This document shows, piece by piece, positions 1-8,877 of a DNA stretch of 51,714 nt. Made by a program: the position numbers and the translations under genes. The DNA is from Anaerolineales bacterium (lineage in GTDB: Bacteria > Chloroflexota > Anaerolineae > Anaerolineales > E44-bin32), in contig JARGGH010000022.1 in NCBI GenBank assembly GCA_029210945.1, positions 1-51,714 of the forward strand, in the 5' to 3' direction. The notes beneath the pieces are model-generated. The model was not told the origin of the DNA, searched no databases, and saw nothing but the letters and a program-made list of their open reading frames with translations. Positions within the stretch are counted from its first letter, which is position 1. Each line of letters starts with the position of its first letter.

Positions 1-50
1 CGTACACGATGAAGCACGTATACGAGGAGCCAGCCTTCTCATTCCAATCT

Positions 51-175
51 CGCTGGAGGCGACCTGGGACCACAGCGGAGCTGGGCAGGTGTGCGCCGCG
101 ATTTGCAATCAATCAAGCAAGCTTGCTATCTTGGAAGGCAAGAGCAGGGGAAATCCCAGGCGCCTCAGCTCGAGG
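51..175. repeat. Structured dispersed repeat, copy 1
   Basis: This block recurs at 1058-1195. Both copies begin CGCTGGAGGCGACC, share CCACAGCGGAGCTGGGCA in the middle and end GGGGAAATCCCAGGCGCC followed by TCAGCTCGAG. Short self-complementary parts (CGCTG with CAGCG, GGG-AAAT-CCC, CCTC with GAGG) suggest an RNA or DNA hairpin element. Each copy lies just upstream of an ORF start, 213 and 1257 respectively. It could be a non-autonomous mobile element or a leader RNA; no known family is recognised. Confidence 0.6.
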
Positions 176-212
176 CCGTTAGGGCTCTCTATATTATCGG
201 GCAACAGCTTGA

Positions 213-1025
213 ATGATACGAATTCTGCATTTTTCTGACTTGCATGGGAACCAGAGGGCAATTTCTGCAGCTAAGAGGGTTGCAGAAGAATGGGATAATT
301 CAGTTGTTTGCATAACTGGAGATTTGTGTTCTTCCAATTCAAAGGTCGACCCGGCATTCGATTCCATCAGGGGACAAAGGGTATGCATAGTCCCAGGGAA
401 TCATGACCAACCTCATACTGACTGCTTCGCTGATTTAACCCGAGCTGTTTGGGACGTGCCATACTTAATCGAGGAGGAGAGACTTACGGTAGTTGGGCTC
501 GATAGTGAAACCGACAAAATGGAATCGCAAATTGCTGGTTTGACCATCTCAAAGAGAAATTCTACGGTGGTACTCTTAGCCCATCGCATAAGCGATTTGA
601 CCATTGATTTTCTCATTGAGCACTTTTCCTTTTCAGACTATAAACCTGACCTCCTGATAGTTCTGTCTGGGCACGAACATTTTCGGAAAAGTTTCGTGGA
701 GTCGAACTCTATTGAAGAGCGAGGTTCGGCTGCCGTTCTTCGATCTCGCGTTTACAGTGCAAATACACTATGCCTAGGTGTTGCTAATCATATTTCCTTT
801 GAAGAGGATGGCCTCGTTCTCCGAACTGTCTACGACCCTGGTTCGATGGCTGTTGAAGACGGTTGGATTGTCCGAAGCGATTGGGGTGCTCACCCATCAG
901 ATACCAGGTGGCAGAGAGGTTATTCGGGAAAATACGGGCCACCATCATATAAACTAGAGCCAGGTGAGGATCCATTGCAGGTAATCGACGATTACTGGCG
1001 TTGGATCTTGTCACGTTCTGAATGA
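213..1025 (+). CDS. Calcineurin-like metallophosphoesterase
   Basis: The 270-residue product carries the metallophosphoesterase signature: SDLHGN with D9 and H11, TGDL with D37, GNHD at 62-65 and a later SGHEH motif. These are the residues that hold the two-metal centre and water nucleophile in this superfamily. No signal peptide or membrane segment is visible, so it should be cytoplasmic. The substrate cannot be read from the sequence. The gene is clearly more AT-rich than its surroundings and sits between two copies of a ~130-bp repeat, which fits acquisition by transfer. The ATG start is the first in frame but has no clear ribosome binding site. Confidence 0.8.
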   Translation: MIRILHFSDLHGNQRAISAAKRVAEEWDNSVVCITGDLCSSNSKVDPAFDSIRGQRVCIVPGNHDQPHTDCFADLTRAVWDVPYLIEEERLTVVGLDSETDKMESQIAGLTISKRNSTVVLLAHRISDLTIDFLIEHFSFSDYKPDLLIVLSGHEHFRKSFVESNSIEERGSAAVLRSRVYSANTLCLGVANHISFEEDGLVLRTVYDPGSMAVEDGWIVRSDWGAHPSDTRWQRGYSGKYGPPSYKLEPGEDPLQVIDDYWRWILSRSE

Positions 1026-1057
1026 TCTAGAAAGCAGTAAAGGTTCCCTTACGTACT

Positions 1058-1195
1058 CGCTGGAGGCGACCCGCGCCAACAACGCGGGACTTCGCTGGCA
1101 CCACAGCGGAGCTGGGCAGATGTGCACCGCCATGGAAAAATTTTGCTAACTTGGAGAGCAAGAATTGGGGAAATCCCAGGCGCCTCAGCTCGAGC
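1058..1195. repeat. Structured dispersed repeat, copy 2
   Basis: This is a direct repeat of 51-175. It carries an extra segment of roughly 17-20 bases that includes CCCGCG...CGCGGG, which forms its own small stem, and a second CGCTG that pairs with CAGCG. The copy ends about 60 bases before the start of the next lipoprotein gene. Confidence 0.6.
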
Positions 1196-1256
1196 CTGTC
1201 ATGCCTCCATACTGCCGCTAATCGTAATTGCTGGTAAAGTTGGCCGGTGGGCCGTT

Positions 1257-2075
1257 ATGGGGCGTCAATCACGCCCGGGAGTTGATCATGGATGTACGCA
1301 TCGGCGCATTTCTCTGCTGTTCCTCATCGCCGTTTCTCTTTCTGCATGTGCCCAGGCTCAAGCGCAGCCAAGCCCGACCGCACCCGCTCCGACGGCGACG
1401 GCCTATCCACCTACGCAAACCCCCGAACCCAGCCCGACAGCAAGCCCGACGAGCGTGCCGAGCGCGACAACTACAGCTAGCCCGAGTCCATCTCCCACGA
1501 TCACGGAAACGCCAACCCCGATAGATAGCCCCACGCCTAGCCCCAGCCCTACGCCTGAAGCTGCCATCGCCACTGCCCAGGGCAGCATTAACTGCCGCTA
1601 CGGTCCCGACCGGCAATACCTGTATGCCTGGGGGCTGTCAGAAGGGGACACGGCTGAGGTGAGGGGAAAGAACGCAACCGGGGAATGGCTCTGGGTCATT
1701 CCACACGACACGGTGTGGACCTGCTGGATCACGGCTTCCGCCGTAACGCTGAATGTCGACCTCGAGACGATAAAGGTGGTTTATCCGACCCTGCTAACGA
1801 ATCCCCAGGTGGCTCCCCCAACAGGGGTCCATGCGGTGCGCAGCGGGGATAAGGTGACGATCTCCTGGAACCCGGCGCCTCCCGCCATCGACCTGGGGTA
1901 CCTGATCGAAGCGCGCCTCTGCCTCGGCGCCTATTCATGGGACATGGTGTTCAGCACGACCAACACATCCTATACCGTCACCGATCCGACGACCTGCCCG
2001 AGCAGTTCCTACGGCACGCTGCGCGTCTTTAACAAGCTCGGCTACTCCACGGCCGTGACGATCCCCTGGCCGTAG
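1257..2075 (+). CDS. Lipoprotein with SH3-like and fibronectin-III-like domains
   Basis: The start is placed at ATG 1257 because it puts a short basic stretch before a hydrophobic segment ending in the lipobox LSAC (Cys about residue 31). The open frame extends upstream to 1122 but runs into the repeat. After the Cys comes a linker of about 70 residues rich in Thr, Pro and Ser (TPSPSP type). An SH3b-like segment follows (INCRYGPDRQY ... GEWLWV), then a beta-sandwich resembling FN3 (PPTGVHAV ... VTISWNPAP). Such exported proteins usually bind cell wall or surface partners. The role is unknown. About 270 residues. Confidence 0.65.
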   Translation: MGRQSRPGVDHGCTHRRISLLFLIAVSLSACAQAQAQPSPTAPAPTATAYPPTQTPEPSPTASPTSVPSATTTASPSPSPTITETPTPIDSPTPSPSPTPEAAIATAQGSINCRYGPDRQYLYAWGLSEGDTAEVRGKNATGEWLWVIPHDTVWTCWITASAVTLNVDLETIKVVYPTLLTNPQVAPPTGVHAVRSGDKVTISWNPAPPAIDLGYLIEARLCLGAYSWDMVFSTTNTSYTVTDPTTCPSSSYGTLRVFNKLGYSTAVTIPWP

Positions 2076-2490
2076 GCTCCTATAGATCTCCAGACTGCGC
2101 GGGACGATTGGAGGGGGTGTCGGCAAGCTGGCCCGGGCCGCGATCGGCCTGTCGTGGAGCAAGCTGCCGCGCCCTGTAGGACCGCTCGATCGCAGCAGCA
2201 TGTCCGCCGCTGCCCCGGACGTGCATTCATGACGGTTGACCTCAATCTGGTGAGGACACGAACGATAGGTCCGGCAGAAACGGCCGCTAATCACAGATCC
2301 ATCTCTCTGACGGTGTATTGTGTCCGGATCGTTAAACTACCGAATCGCTACGGCGCTGGTCGGGGTGATTACGCGGATTGCAGTCGAAGCTGAAGACGAG
2401 AGTCATCAGTGCAATCAGTTTTCTCAACCTAATCAACGATTCGGACCACCCTGGACAAATGCCCCTGTTCGCTTTCCAGCAGGGATCGGG
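2076..2490. other. Intergenic region without a recognisable gene
   Basis: The region lies between the SH3/FN3 lipoprotein and the discoidin-domain remnant. Short open frames exist on both strands, but none has a start with ribosome binding site or recognisable protein content. No terminator or RNA gene is seen. Confidence 0.5.
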
Positions 2491-2850
2491 CTAGGAAGCT
2501 GGCTCTCCAAAGACCTGGATCTCTCCCCAGGCGACCCATGAAGGGCTGCTGAGGGTGTCGATGCGCAGGACTTGCACGTCCTCAACCAGGCTTTCTGGTG
2601 TGAAGATCAGCCAATCCCCGCCGGCGGTCGACTGGTTGAAGACGTGGAGTTCCACGAGGCTCCCGGCGGCATTCCGGCCGCGCAGGCGTTGGTACCTCGT
2701 CCCCTCCGGCTATTGCGCGACCAGCAGCCGGACCTCACGGACATCATAGGGCTGCCCCAGGTCGATCTCGATCTACTGCGGTGTATCTCTCCCGGCGCCC
2801 CATTGGTCTCTCATCCACGGCGCTGGCTGACGGTTCTCCAGGCAGGCTCT
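2491..2850 (-). pseudogene. Remnant of an F5/8 type C (discoidin) domain gene
   Basis: Read on the minus strand, one frame gives DQWGAGRDTPQ, a stop, IEIDLGQPYDVREVRLLVAQ, a stop, PEGTRYQRLRGRNAAGS, LVELHVFNQ and a C-terminal SPSWVAWGEIQVFG. This is the usual discoidin pattern (WGAG..PPQWIEIDLG, a long V..V..L strand, the closing W.EI.VFG). TAG codons lie at 2773-2775, where Trp is expected before IEIDLG, and at 2710-2712. There is no start in frame and the upstream part of the domain is missing. It lies in a different frame from the adjacent lipoprotein. It is most likely the eroded tail of a carbohydrate-binding surface protein. Confidence 0.6.
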
Positions 2851-4243
2851 ATTTCCCTCCGGGTGCTTGCAGCGTGAGCGTCGCCAGACCGATGACCGTC
2901 TCGTACGTACTGACAGCACCGTCCTCGGCCGGGATGACGAGGTAGATCTGGTCGCTGGCCATGTCGTAGCCCTCCACGCCGCCGCTGCTGTGAATCTCTT
3001 CGACCACGTATTTCGGGAGGTAGGTCGCATCATCAAACGGGTTGCAGGTGTCCTCGCCAGATATGCTGACCTCGGCTGGGAGCTGGAGCATAAACTTCGC
3101 TGTACCGTCACGGTCCACTTCCTTTCCGGTGACATCGAAGGTGAAGGTTCCTGTCACGTCGGTTGTCGAGAGAAACTCATCGCCGCTCATCAAATCCACG
3201 CAGGTGACCTCCACATGTGTGTTGATTTCGCCCGTCCCCTTACCATCAAGCGAGCCATCTGGTTTCACACTGAAGAGGCCTTCCCAGGTGATGTTGTGGA
3301 AACCAGCATCCCATGTCGTCTCGAGCTGCATCTGGAGTGTCCAGGTCTCACATTCCGGGACATCTTCGCCACGAGATCGGCGTTTCTGAATATCAGCCCA
3401 CGAACCGATCTTCGCCATCAAGCTGCTTGTGTCGACCTCGACACCTAACAACATTGCCGCAGCAGCCTTTCGGAGCAGCTCACGTGCTTCTCCTTCGGAA
3501 GCCAGACAGGGGTCAAACGACTGGATCGCGTTGGAATATTGCTGATCGGCAAGCATGGACGCCCGTTCGATTGCGGTATCAGCGAGTTCACTGAGCCCGA
3601 GGAGCATTGCCTCCGCTGCAAGCCTCAACGCCTCGCGCAGGTCGGCAGAATCTACAGCCTCCGATGCCCATGCTTCGTAGGTCCGGGTTGCATCTAACAT
3701 GGCATCATCGCCGCGTTCGGTGTTGCCCCAATAGTATGCCCGACCGGCAGCATCGAGGTACGCACGAACTTTACGCCGGGCATCGGCTCCACCGCTCTGT
3801 GCGCTGACACTCGAGACCTTGATATGGAGCGAGGACGAGAACGCATCTTGTCCGATTTGCTCGAGCAGGTTGCTCAGCGCCTCATCCGCGGCGGTGGCCT
3901 GTCCCGATTCGTAGAGCTCGTCGATTTCATCCAGCGCCTCCAAGAAGCCCGTCGGAAGATCAGCCTCGCAGAAGCTGCCCTCCAGTGAGAGCAGCTCGGC
4001 GGCAAGATCCCGCGCGCCGGGCGATCCGAGCGAGTCGATCTCGAACTCCTGACCCAGCGAGGCGACACGGCCAGCTAGCTCGATATTGAGCATGCTGTAG
4101 TCGAGAGGCTGATCGCAAGGGTCGGCTTGCTCGATCGGCTCGGCCGCGTCTGACCTCCCCGGTGTTGAAGGGTCTGCTAACGAACACGCGCTAAAGATCA
4201 ACACGGAGAGGAATAAAAACACCAGCCATTGAATGCGTTCCAT
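2849..4243 (-). CDS. Lipoprotein of unknown function
   Basis: The 464-residue product begins with a clear lipoprotein signal (hydrophobic run then FSAC, Cys20). A good ribosome binding site, AAGGAG, precedes the ATG. Residues about 40-280 are alpha-helical and Ala/Glu/Leu-rich, with repeated EAMLLG-type helices that may be TPR-like. Residues about 300-464 look like a beta-rich domain (WTLQMQLETTW, TGTFTFDVTGKEV). I do not recognise the family. It probably sits on the outside of the membrane as a scaffold or binding protein. Its 3' end meets the discoidin remnant. Confidence 0.6.
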   Translation of the reverse strand: MERIQWLVFLFLSVLIFSACSLADPSTPGRSDAAEPIEQADPCDQPLDYSMLNIELAGRVASLGQEFEIDSLGSPGARDLAAELLSLEGSFCEADLPTGFLEALDEIDELYESGQATAADEALSNLLEQIGQDAFSSSLHIKVSSVSAQSGGADARRKVRAYLDAAGRAYYWGNTERGDDAMLDATRTYEAWASEAVDSADLREALRLAAEAMLLGLSELADTAIERASMLADQQYSNAIQSFDPCLASEGEARELLRKAAAAMLLGVEVDTSSLMAKIGSWADIQKRRSRGEDVPECETWTLQMQLETTWDAGFHNITWEGLFSVKPDGSLDGKGTGEINTHVEVTCVDLMSGDEFLSTTDVTGTFTFDVTGKEVDRDGTAKFMLQLPAEVSISGEDTCNPFDDATYLPKYVVEEIHSSGGVEGYDMASDQIYLVIPAEDGAVSTYETVIGLATLTLQAPGGK

Positions 4244-4614
4244 CGGTCACTCCTTGGTAAGGATTTTCACCAAATCTTACATGTTTGGGTTGATTTGGGG
4301 AAGCCGCCTTTCTTGACACGGACGTGTTTGGGAAACCGAAACCAGAAGATTATCTTCAATCAGATTCGGGCTGGTTTGAGCTCCCAGACCGAGCGATGGC
4401 ATTGAGATGATGGCCCCATTGCGATCTTTAGCAGCGCGGAGATCTATTGCTTTCTTCGAACAACGTGCTTTGGAAGACGTTCGTTGAGGTGGGTTACCGA
4501 TCCTGCCCGGGTGATTGGATTGGCTGTTTCCAGATCAACTGACCCCTAGGGCACTTATTCCAGTTGGTCAATCTGTAGTATGGTTGGCGCAGTGCCTTTG
4601 AGAAGGGATCGATC
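4244..4614. other. Divergent intergenic region
   Basis: This 371-bp gap separates the divergent lipoprotein and DUF2779 genes and should hold both promoters. A TTGACA hexamer is present at 4313-4318, but no acceptable -10 follows at the right distance. No hairpin or RNA gene is evident. Confidence 0.4.
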
Positions 4615-6099
4615 ATGAGCGGCGGCGTGACCCTCTCCAAATCCACCTTTCTGCACGGGGTGCAGTGCCAGAAATCGCTGGCTCTCCATACGTTTCACCC
4701 TGACCTGCGCGATCCGATCACGGTGACGACTCAGTTCCGCATGCAGAACGGCATCGAGGTCGGGGTGCAGGCGCGTCTGCGCTACCCGGGCGGCTCCGTG
4801 GGGCGCGTGCCCGACTCCTACGACATTTCCCTCAAGCGCACAAAAGATCTCATCCAGAGCGGGGTCCCGGTGATCTACGAGGCGGCTTTCGAAGCGGAGG
4901 GCGTGCGCATCGTCGCCGATATCCTCGAGCGAACGATGACCGGCTGGCGCTTGATCGAGGTGAAGAGCACAACTGAAGCCAAGCCGGAGCACCGCTGGGA
5001 TGTGGCTGTGCAGGTCTATGTGCAGAGGAAAGCCGGGCTGGATATCAAGGAAGCCGCCCTGCTGCACCTGAACAAGGAATACGTCCGCCAGGGCGAACTC
5101 GACTACCAGGCACTTTTCTGTGAAGTGCGATTGATTAATGAAGTGAATGACATGCAGCGGGAGGTCGAAGACGCCATTGCCCTGTGCAAAGAGACGCTTG
5201 CAGCAGGCGCTGTGCCGGAGGTGCCGATCGGACCGCACTGCAGGGATCCGATCGACTGCGACTTCATCGGCCACTGCTGGGAAGAGGTGCCCGATCCTTC
5301 TGTCTTCGACGTCTACTACATCGGCAAGAAGGCTCACGAGCTCTACGCTCGGGGTATTGCGCGTATCGAGGACATCCCGCACGATCACCCGCTCGACAAG
5401 CGTTCTGCCTTCCACGTCGAAGCGCACAAGGCGGGCGAGACGATCGTAAAGCCGGACGAGATCCGGGATTTCATCTCGGCACTTCGCTACCCGCTTTATT
5501 TCCTCGATTTCGAGACATTTGCTCTGCCGGTCCCCCCATTTGATGACCTATCACCGTATGGCAAGGTGCCCTTCCAGTACTCGCTCCATGTTCAGAGCGA
5601 ACCGGGGCGACCGCTGCGGCACTACGGCTTCCTGGCGGACGTGGGGGTCGACCCGCGCCGGGAGTTTCTCGAGCGGCTGCTCGAAGACACGCGGGGCGAG
5701 GGCTCGATCATCGTTTACTACAAACCCTTCGAGCGCGGCGTGTTGAACTCGCTGGCGGAAACCTATCCGGAGCAGGTCCCGGAGATCGAGCAGCGCATCG
5801 AGCGCATGGTTGACCTGCTCGATCCGTTCAAGCAGCGCGCCTACTGGCACCCCGGGATGGGCGGCTCGAACTCGCTCAAGAAGGTGCTGCCGGTCTTCGC
5901 GTCCGAACTCAAGTACGGGGAGATGCAGGTCAGCGACGGGGACCAGGCCATGGCGGTCTTTGTGAGCCTGGCCGGCGAGAATGATTTGGCCAAGACCGAG
6001 GAGCTGCGCCAGGCGCTGTGGGAATACTGCAAGCTGGACACGCTGGCGATGGTGCGCATCCTGGATGGATTGCGTGGCATTGCCAGTCCTGATCCCTGA
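4615..6099 (+). CDS. DUF2779 protein: Cas4-like Fe-S nuclease joined to a DEDD exonuclease-like domain
   Basis: The N-terminal half looks like a RecB/Cas4-type PD-(D/E)XK nuclease: D102 in VADILER, then E115 and K117 in LIEVKS. Four cysteines (C18, C209, C215, C221) are spaced as in Fe-S nucleases, one near the N-terminus and three after the nuclease core. The C-terminal half begins with YFLDFET (D298, E300) and ends with an EYCKLDTLAM motif, as in DEDD RNase H-fold exonucleases. This two-part arrangement is the DUF2779 family. A role in nucleic-acid processing is inferred; its biology is not established. The gene is followed 15 bp later by a YgjP-like gene, so the two are probably co-transcribed. 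Confidence 0.8.
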   Translation: MSGGVTLSKSTFLHGVQCQKSLALHTFHPDLRDPITVTTQFRMQNGIEVGVQARLRYPGGSVGRVPDSYDISLKRTKDLIQSGVPVIYEAAFEAEGVRIVADILERTMTGWRLIEVKSTTEAKPEHRWDVAVQVYVQRKAGLDIKEAALLHLNKEYVRQGELDYQALFCEVRLINEVNDMQREVEDAIALCKETLAAGAVPEVPIGPHCRDPIDCDFIGHCWEEVPDPSVFDVYYIGKKAHELYARGIARIEDIPHDHPLDKRSAFHVEAHKAGETIVKPDEIRDFISALRYPLYFLDFETFALPVPPFDDLSPYGKVPFQYSLHVQSEPGRPLRHYGFLADVGVDPRREFLERLLEDTRGEGSIIVYYKPFERGVLNSLAETYPEQVPEIEQRIERMVDLLDPFKQRAYWHPGMGGSNSLKKVLPVFASELKYGEMQVSDGDQAMAVFVSLAGENDLAKTEELRQALWEYCKLDTLAMVRILDGLRGIASPDP

Positions 6100-6114
6100 T
6101 TCCTGATTCCTTCC

Positions 6115-6852
6115 ATGGCTAAACGACGCATCACCATCGACGGAATCGATATCGACCTCGAACGCAAGCGCGTGAAGAACGTCAATTTCACGATCTATCC
6201 TCCCGACGGACGCGTGCGTGTCTCGGCACCGCAGCGCATGGATGAGGGCAAACTGCGCCAGGTGATCCTCTCAAAACTTCCCTGGATCAAACGCCACCAA
6301 TCGCGTCTGGCACATGCGCAACGGGCCGAGTCTCCAGCCTACCTTTCCGGAGAAAATCATGCATACCTCGGGCGTCTCTACCGGCTGGAGGTCCGCTGCC
6401 GCCAGGGGCCTCCAGAGGTTGCATGGGGGGAGAATGGGACGCTGGAAATTTCGGTCCGTGATCTTAGCAGCCGTGACCAGCGCGAGCGCTTGCTCTATGA
6501 GTGGTACCGTCGGGAACTCAAGGCGCTCATCCCGCCGATCATCACGCGCTGGGAGCCAGTCATCGGGGTGGAGGTTGCGGAGTGGGGCGTCCGGCGTATG
6601 AAGACCCGCTGGGGCAGCTGCAGCATCAAGGCCCGCCGCATCTGGCTGAACCTGGAGCTGATCAAATATCCTGCGAGCATCCTCGAATACATCATCGTGC
6701 ACGAGATGGTGCACTTGCTCGAGCGACGCCATAACGATCGATTTTATCGCTTCATGGATACATTCATGCCCGACTGGCGCGAGCGGAGGGATGATTTGCG
6801 AGCCCCGCAGAATGGGCTTTCAGACAGGATTGACGAGCCGCCGGCACGGTGA
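6115..6852 (+). CDS. YgjP-like (DUF45, SprT/M48-type) zinc metallopeptidase
   Basis: The 245-residue product has the DUF45 layout: an N-terminal beta-rich part, the conserved RMKTRWGSCS segment at 162-170, and the zinc motif HEMVH at 196-200 with a further His at 206 (RRHNDRFY). Family members are cytosolic and some are linked to restriction-modification or DNA-protein crosslink contexts. The partner here is unknown. The gene starts 15 bp after the DUF2779 nuclease, which suggests an operon. Confidence 0.85.
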   Translation: MAKRRITIDGIDIDLERKRVKNVNFTIYPPDGRVRVSAPQRMDEGKLRQVILSKLPWIKRHQSRLAHAQRAESPAYLSGENHAYLGRLYRLEVRCRQGPPEVAWGENGTLEISVRDLSSRDQRERLLYEWYRRELKALIPPIITRWEPVIGVEVAEWGVRRMKTRWGSCSIKARRIWLNLELIKYPASILEYIIVHEMVHLLERRHNDRFYRFMDTFMPDWRERRDDLRAPQNGLSDRIDEPPAR

Positions 6853-7251
6853 TCAGCGCCATTGAAGATGGCTGAAGGGATAGATTAGATGTCTTTACGC
6901 CTTTTTCCCAGCGAAACAGCTCGGTTGACCGTAGCGGGCGAATTGCCGTGTGCCCGCACTGCGCCTGCAACTGGAACGAGGTCATGGTCTCTGATCGCAG
7001 ACAGCTAGCCATCTCACCCTCACCCCGAACTTTCTCCCTTCAAGGGAGATGAGGTCTGCTTCCTGCTGCCGGGTCCCCATCAAACCCGTCATCGTGAGGA
7101 GCGTAAGCGACGACGCGATCTGCCTCTTGGAACGAGGAGATTGCCACGCCGCCCACTGCGGCTCGCAATGAAGCTTGGGAGCCCGGGCGAACAATGTTCC
7201 AACTGATCCCAAATCCCCAATCACGAATCCCAAATTTCTGTAACCGTATTC
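6853..7251. other. Intergenic region with degenerate repeats
   Basis: This is the gap between the convergent YgjP-like and propeller lipoprotein genes. Most of it (7013-7171) is occupied by dispersed-repeat sequence described separately. The remainder contains near-repetitive words such as GATCCCAAATCCCCAATC that recur in other gaps of this window. No gene is seen. Confidence 0.6.
7013..7171. repeat. Dispersed intergenic repeat (degenerate copy)
   Basis: Bases 7013-7055 match the CTCACCCTCACCCCGAAC... block seen twice at 32284-32607. Bases 7076-7171 match 32381-32472, sharing CCCATCAAACC, GAGGAGCG, GCGATCT, GGAGATTGCCACGCCGCC and GCGGCTCGCAATGA. Its occurrence at a second locus 25 kb away shows it is a genome repeat, with internal inverted parts such as GCGAGGAG-type and GGCTCGC words. 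Confidence 0.65.
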
Positions 7252-8877
7252 CTATTCCTCAGCCGCGATCACCGTCGGATCCCCATCCACCTTGATGACC
7301 GCCTCTGCCTTAAATGTCTCCAGGTTGAAGCGTACGATGGTGTTTTTCGTCGGGCTGGTGATCCAGATCGAGCCATCGAAGATCTCAATATCGTTCGGCG
7401 GGTAGGAGGTCGTGAAGCTCCCCGCTTCCATCGTCTCTACATCGACATAGTGGATCGAACGCGGGTTTGTGTACCAGAGCTTGCCCTGGTGGAATGTGAT
7501 GGCGTGGATGACCGAGGGCGCGCTGAAGGTCGTTGTAACCTGATCGGTGGCTGGATCGACTCCGACGATTTCGTTGCGGTCATAGAGCACAACCCACAGC
7601 ATACCGCCTCCGTATGCCAGATCGCCGGGTTTGGCGTCGAATTTTACCGTCGCGGTGACCCGACGTGTCTCGGGATCGATTTTCAAGATTTGCTGGTCCT
7701 GGGGTTGACTGGACCAGACTGCGATGTCCCCCACGACGATGTCGTAGCATCGGTTGTAAACCACATCCCGGGTGGAGCCTTCACCAAGATTAAGCTGTGT
7801 GATCCCTCGTCCACCGGCGATCCAGAGCACTCCATCATGCAGGTCCGCCCGTAATGTGACTTCGTGCAGGTCCTTCTGCTCCACGATGGAGAGTGACTGC
7901 GGGTCGAAACGGTGGATCACACCTCCGACCTCGTTGATGACCCAGACCTGGTCCTCCTCAATCGCGATGTCGCTGTTGAAGCGCCCAGAATCGACCGTGG
8001 CGAGCACTTCATTGTTACCCGGGTCAATCACAAGCACTTGGCCGGAATTGCTGGTTCCAACCCACACCAACCCCTTGGGTTCATCCTCTTGGGCGGCGGC
8101 TTCGTCCGGGACCGCTGTTTCCTCGCCGATTTGAATCTGGATGGAACCGTCCGATCCGGGGTCAAGCATGTAGAAAGCGGGGGGCAGTTCGCCGAAGGCG
8201 CGCTCGGCGAGCGTCGTCAATTGAGCCGTCTCAAGCAGCGGCAGAGAGCCCACTTGATTGATTGAGACATAGGTGTCCTGCACCACATAAATGATAGTGG
8301 CTTGCTGATAGGTTTCGCTTTCGTAAGCAACGGCTAGCGCTGCGGTGGTTCCCTCCGGCTGGAAGCTGACATCGAGCCCGGTTTCCTCCAGCAGTTCACC
8401 CAGGAGCCCGATCAGCTCGATCAGGCTCAGCGAAGCTGCCTGCTCGTTGACGGATTCGAACTCGGCCTGGAGAGATGGGTCGCCGGAAAAACCGGCCAGC
8501 ATTCCGAGGCTCAACAGCGTGAGCGATTTGGCTTCTTCGCCCTGCGCGGCGCTGACGATAAGCTGGGTCGATTCGGTGGGGGAAGTGCCTTGATAGAGGT
8601 AGGAGCAGCCACCGGTTCCCATCGCCGGCATCACCTGAACTTCGCCGCCCAGGATGCCGCTGACCTCTTCCTGCTCGAGCAGCGTGCAGGGGTCCAGTGG
8701 AACCGGCTCGGGCTCCGCTTCAGGAGTAACCGTAGGCGGCAGCTGTGAGGGTTCGACCATGACTGTCTCTTCTGTGGGCTCCGATGGAGATTGAGCCGGC
8801 GGCCATGGCGCGTTGCATGTGCTTATGAGCAGGGCGGTTAGAAGCAGGATCGGAGCGAAACGTAACTGGGCTTTCAT
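7252..8877 (-). CDS. Lipoprotein with DUF3558-like domain and beta-propeller
   Basis: The 541-residue product has a lipoprotein signal (LLISTC, Cys21) and a Pro/Glu-rich linker. Next comes a domain starting DPCTLLEQEEVSGILGG with a GGCSY motif, as in DUF3558-like lipoproteins. Residues about 270-540 are a beta-propeller of repeated units such as VWVGTSNSGQVLVIDP and LWVVLYDRNEIVGVDP (NHL/YVTN type). It is exported and membrane-anchored, perhaps for binding. The ribosome binding site GGAGG can pair with CCTCC directly before the ATG, forming a small hairpin over the start. Confidence 0.7.
   Translation of the reverse strand: MKAQLRFAPILLLTALLISTCNAPWPPAQSPSEPTEETVMVEPSQLPPTVTPEAEPEPVPLDPCTLLEQEEVSGILGGEVQVMPAMGTGGCSYLYQGTSPTESTQLIVSAAQGEEAKSLTLLSLGMLAGFSGDPSLQAEFESVNEQAASLSLIELIGLLGELLEETGLDVSFQPEGTTAALAVAYESETYQQATIIYVVQDTYVSINQVGSLPLLETAQLTTLAERAFGELPPAFYMLDPGSDGSIQIQIGEETAVPDEAAAQEDEPKGLVWVGTSNSGQVLVIDPGNNEVLATVDSGRFNSDIAIEEDQVWVINEVGGVIHRFDPQSLSIVEQKDLHEVTLRADLHDGVLWIAGGRGITQLNLGEGSTRDVVYNRCYDIVVGDIAVWSSQPQDQQILKIDPETRRVTATVKFDAKPGDLAYGGGMLWVVLYDRNEIVGVDPATDQVTTTFSAPSVIHAITFHQGKLWYTNPRSIHYVDVETMEAGSFTTSYPPNDIEIFDGSIWITSPTKNTIVRFNLETFKAEAVIKVDGDPTVIAAEE

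Noticed and set aside
2867..3448. 193-codon plus-strand ORF opposite the lipoprotein
   Set aside because: The minus strand has a signal peptide and ribosome binding site; this one has neither.
4313..4341. TTGACA as promoter for the DUF2779 gene
   Set aside because: No acceptable -10 hexamer at 16-18 bases and it lies 300 bases from the start.
4555..5427. 290-codon minus-strand ORF opposite the DUF2779 gene
   Set aside because: Mirror of conserved plus-strand codons; no motif.
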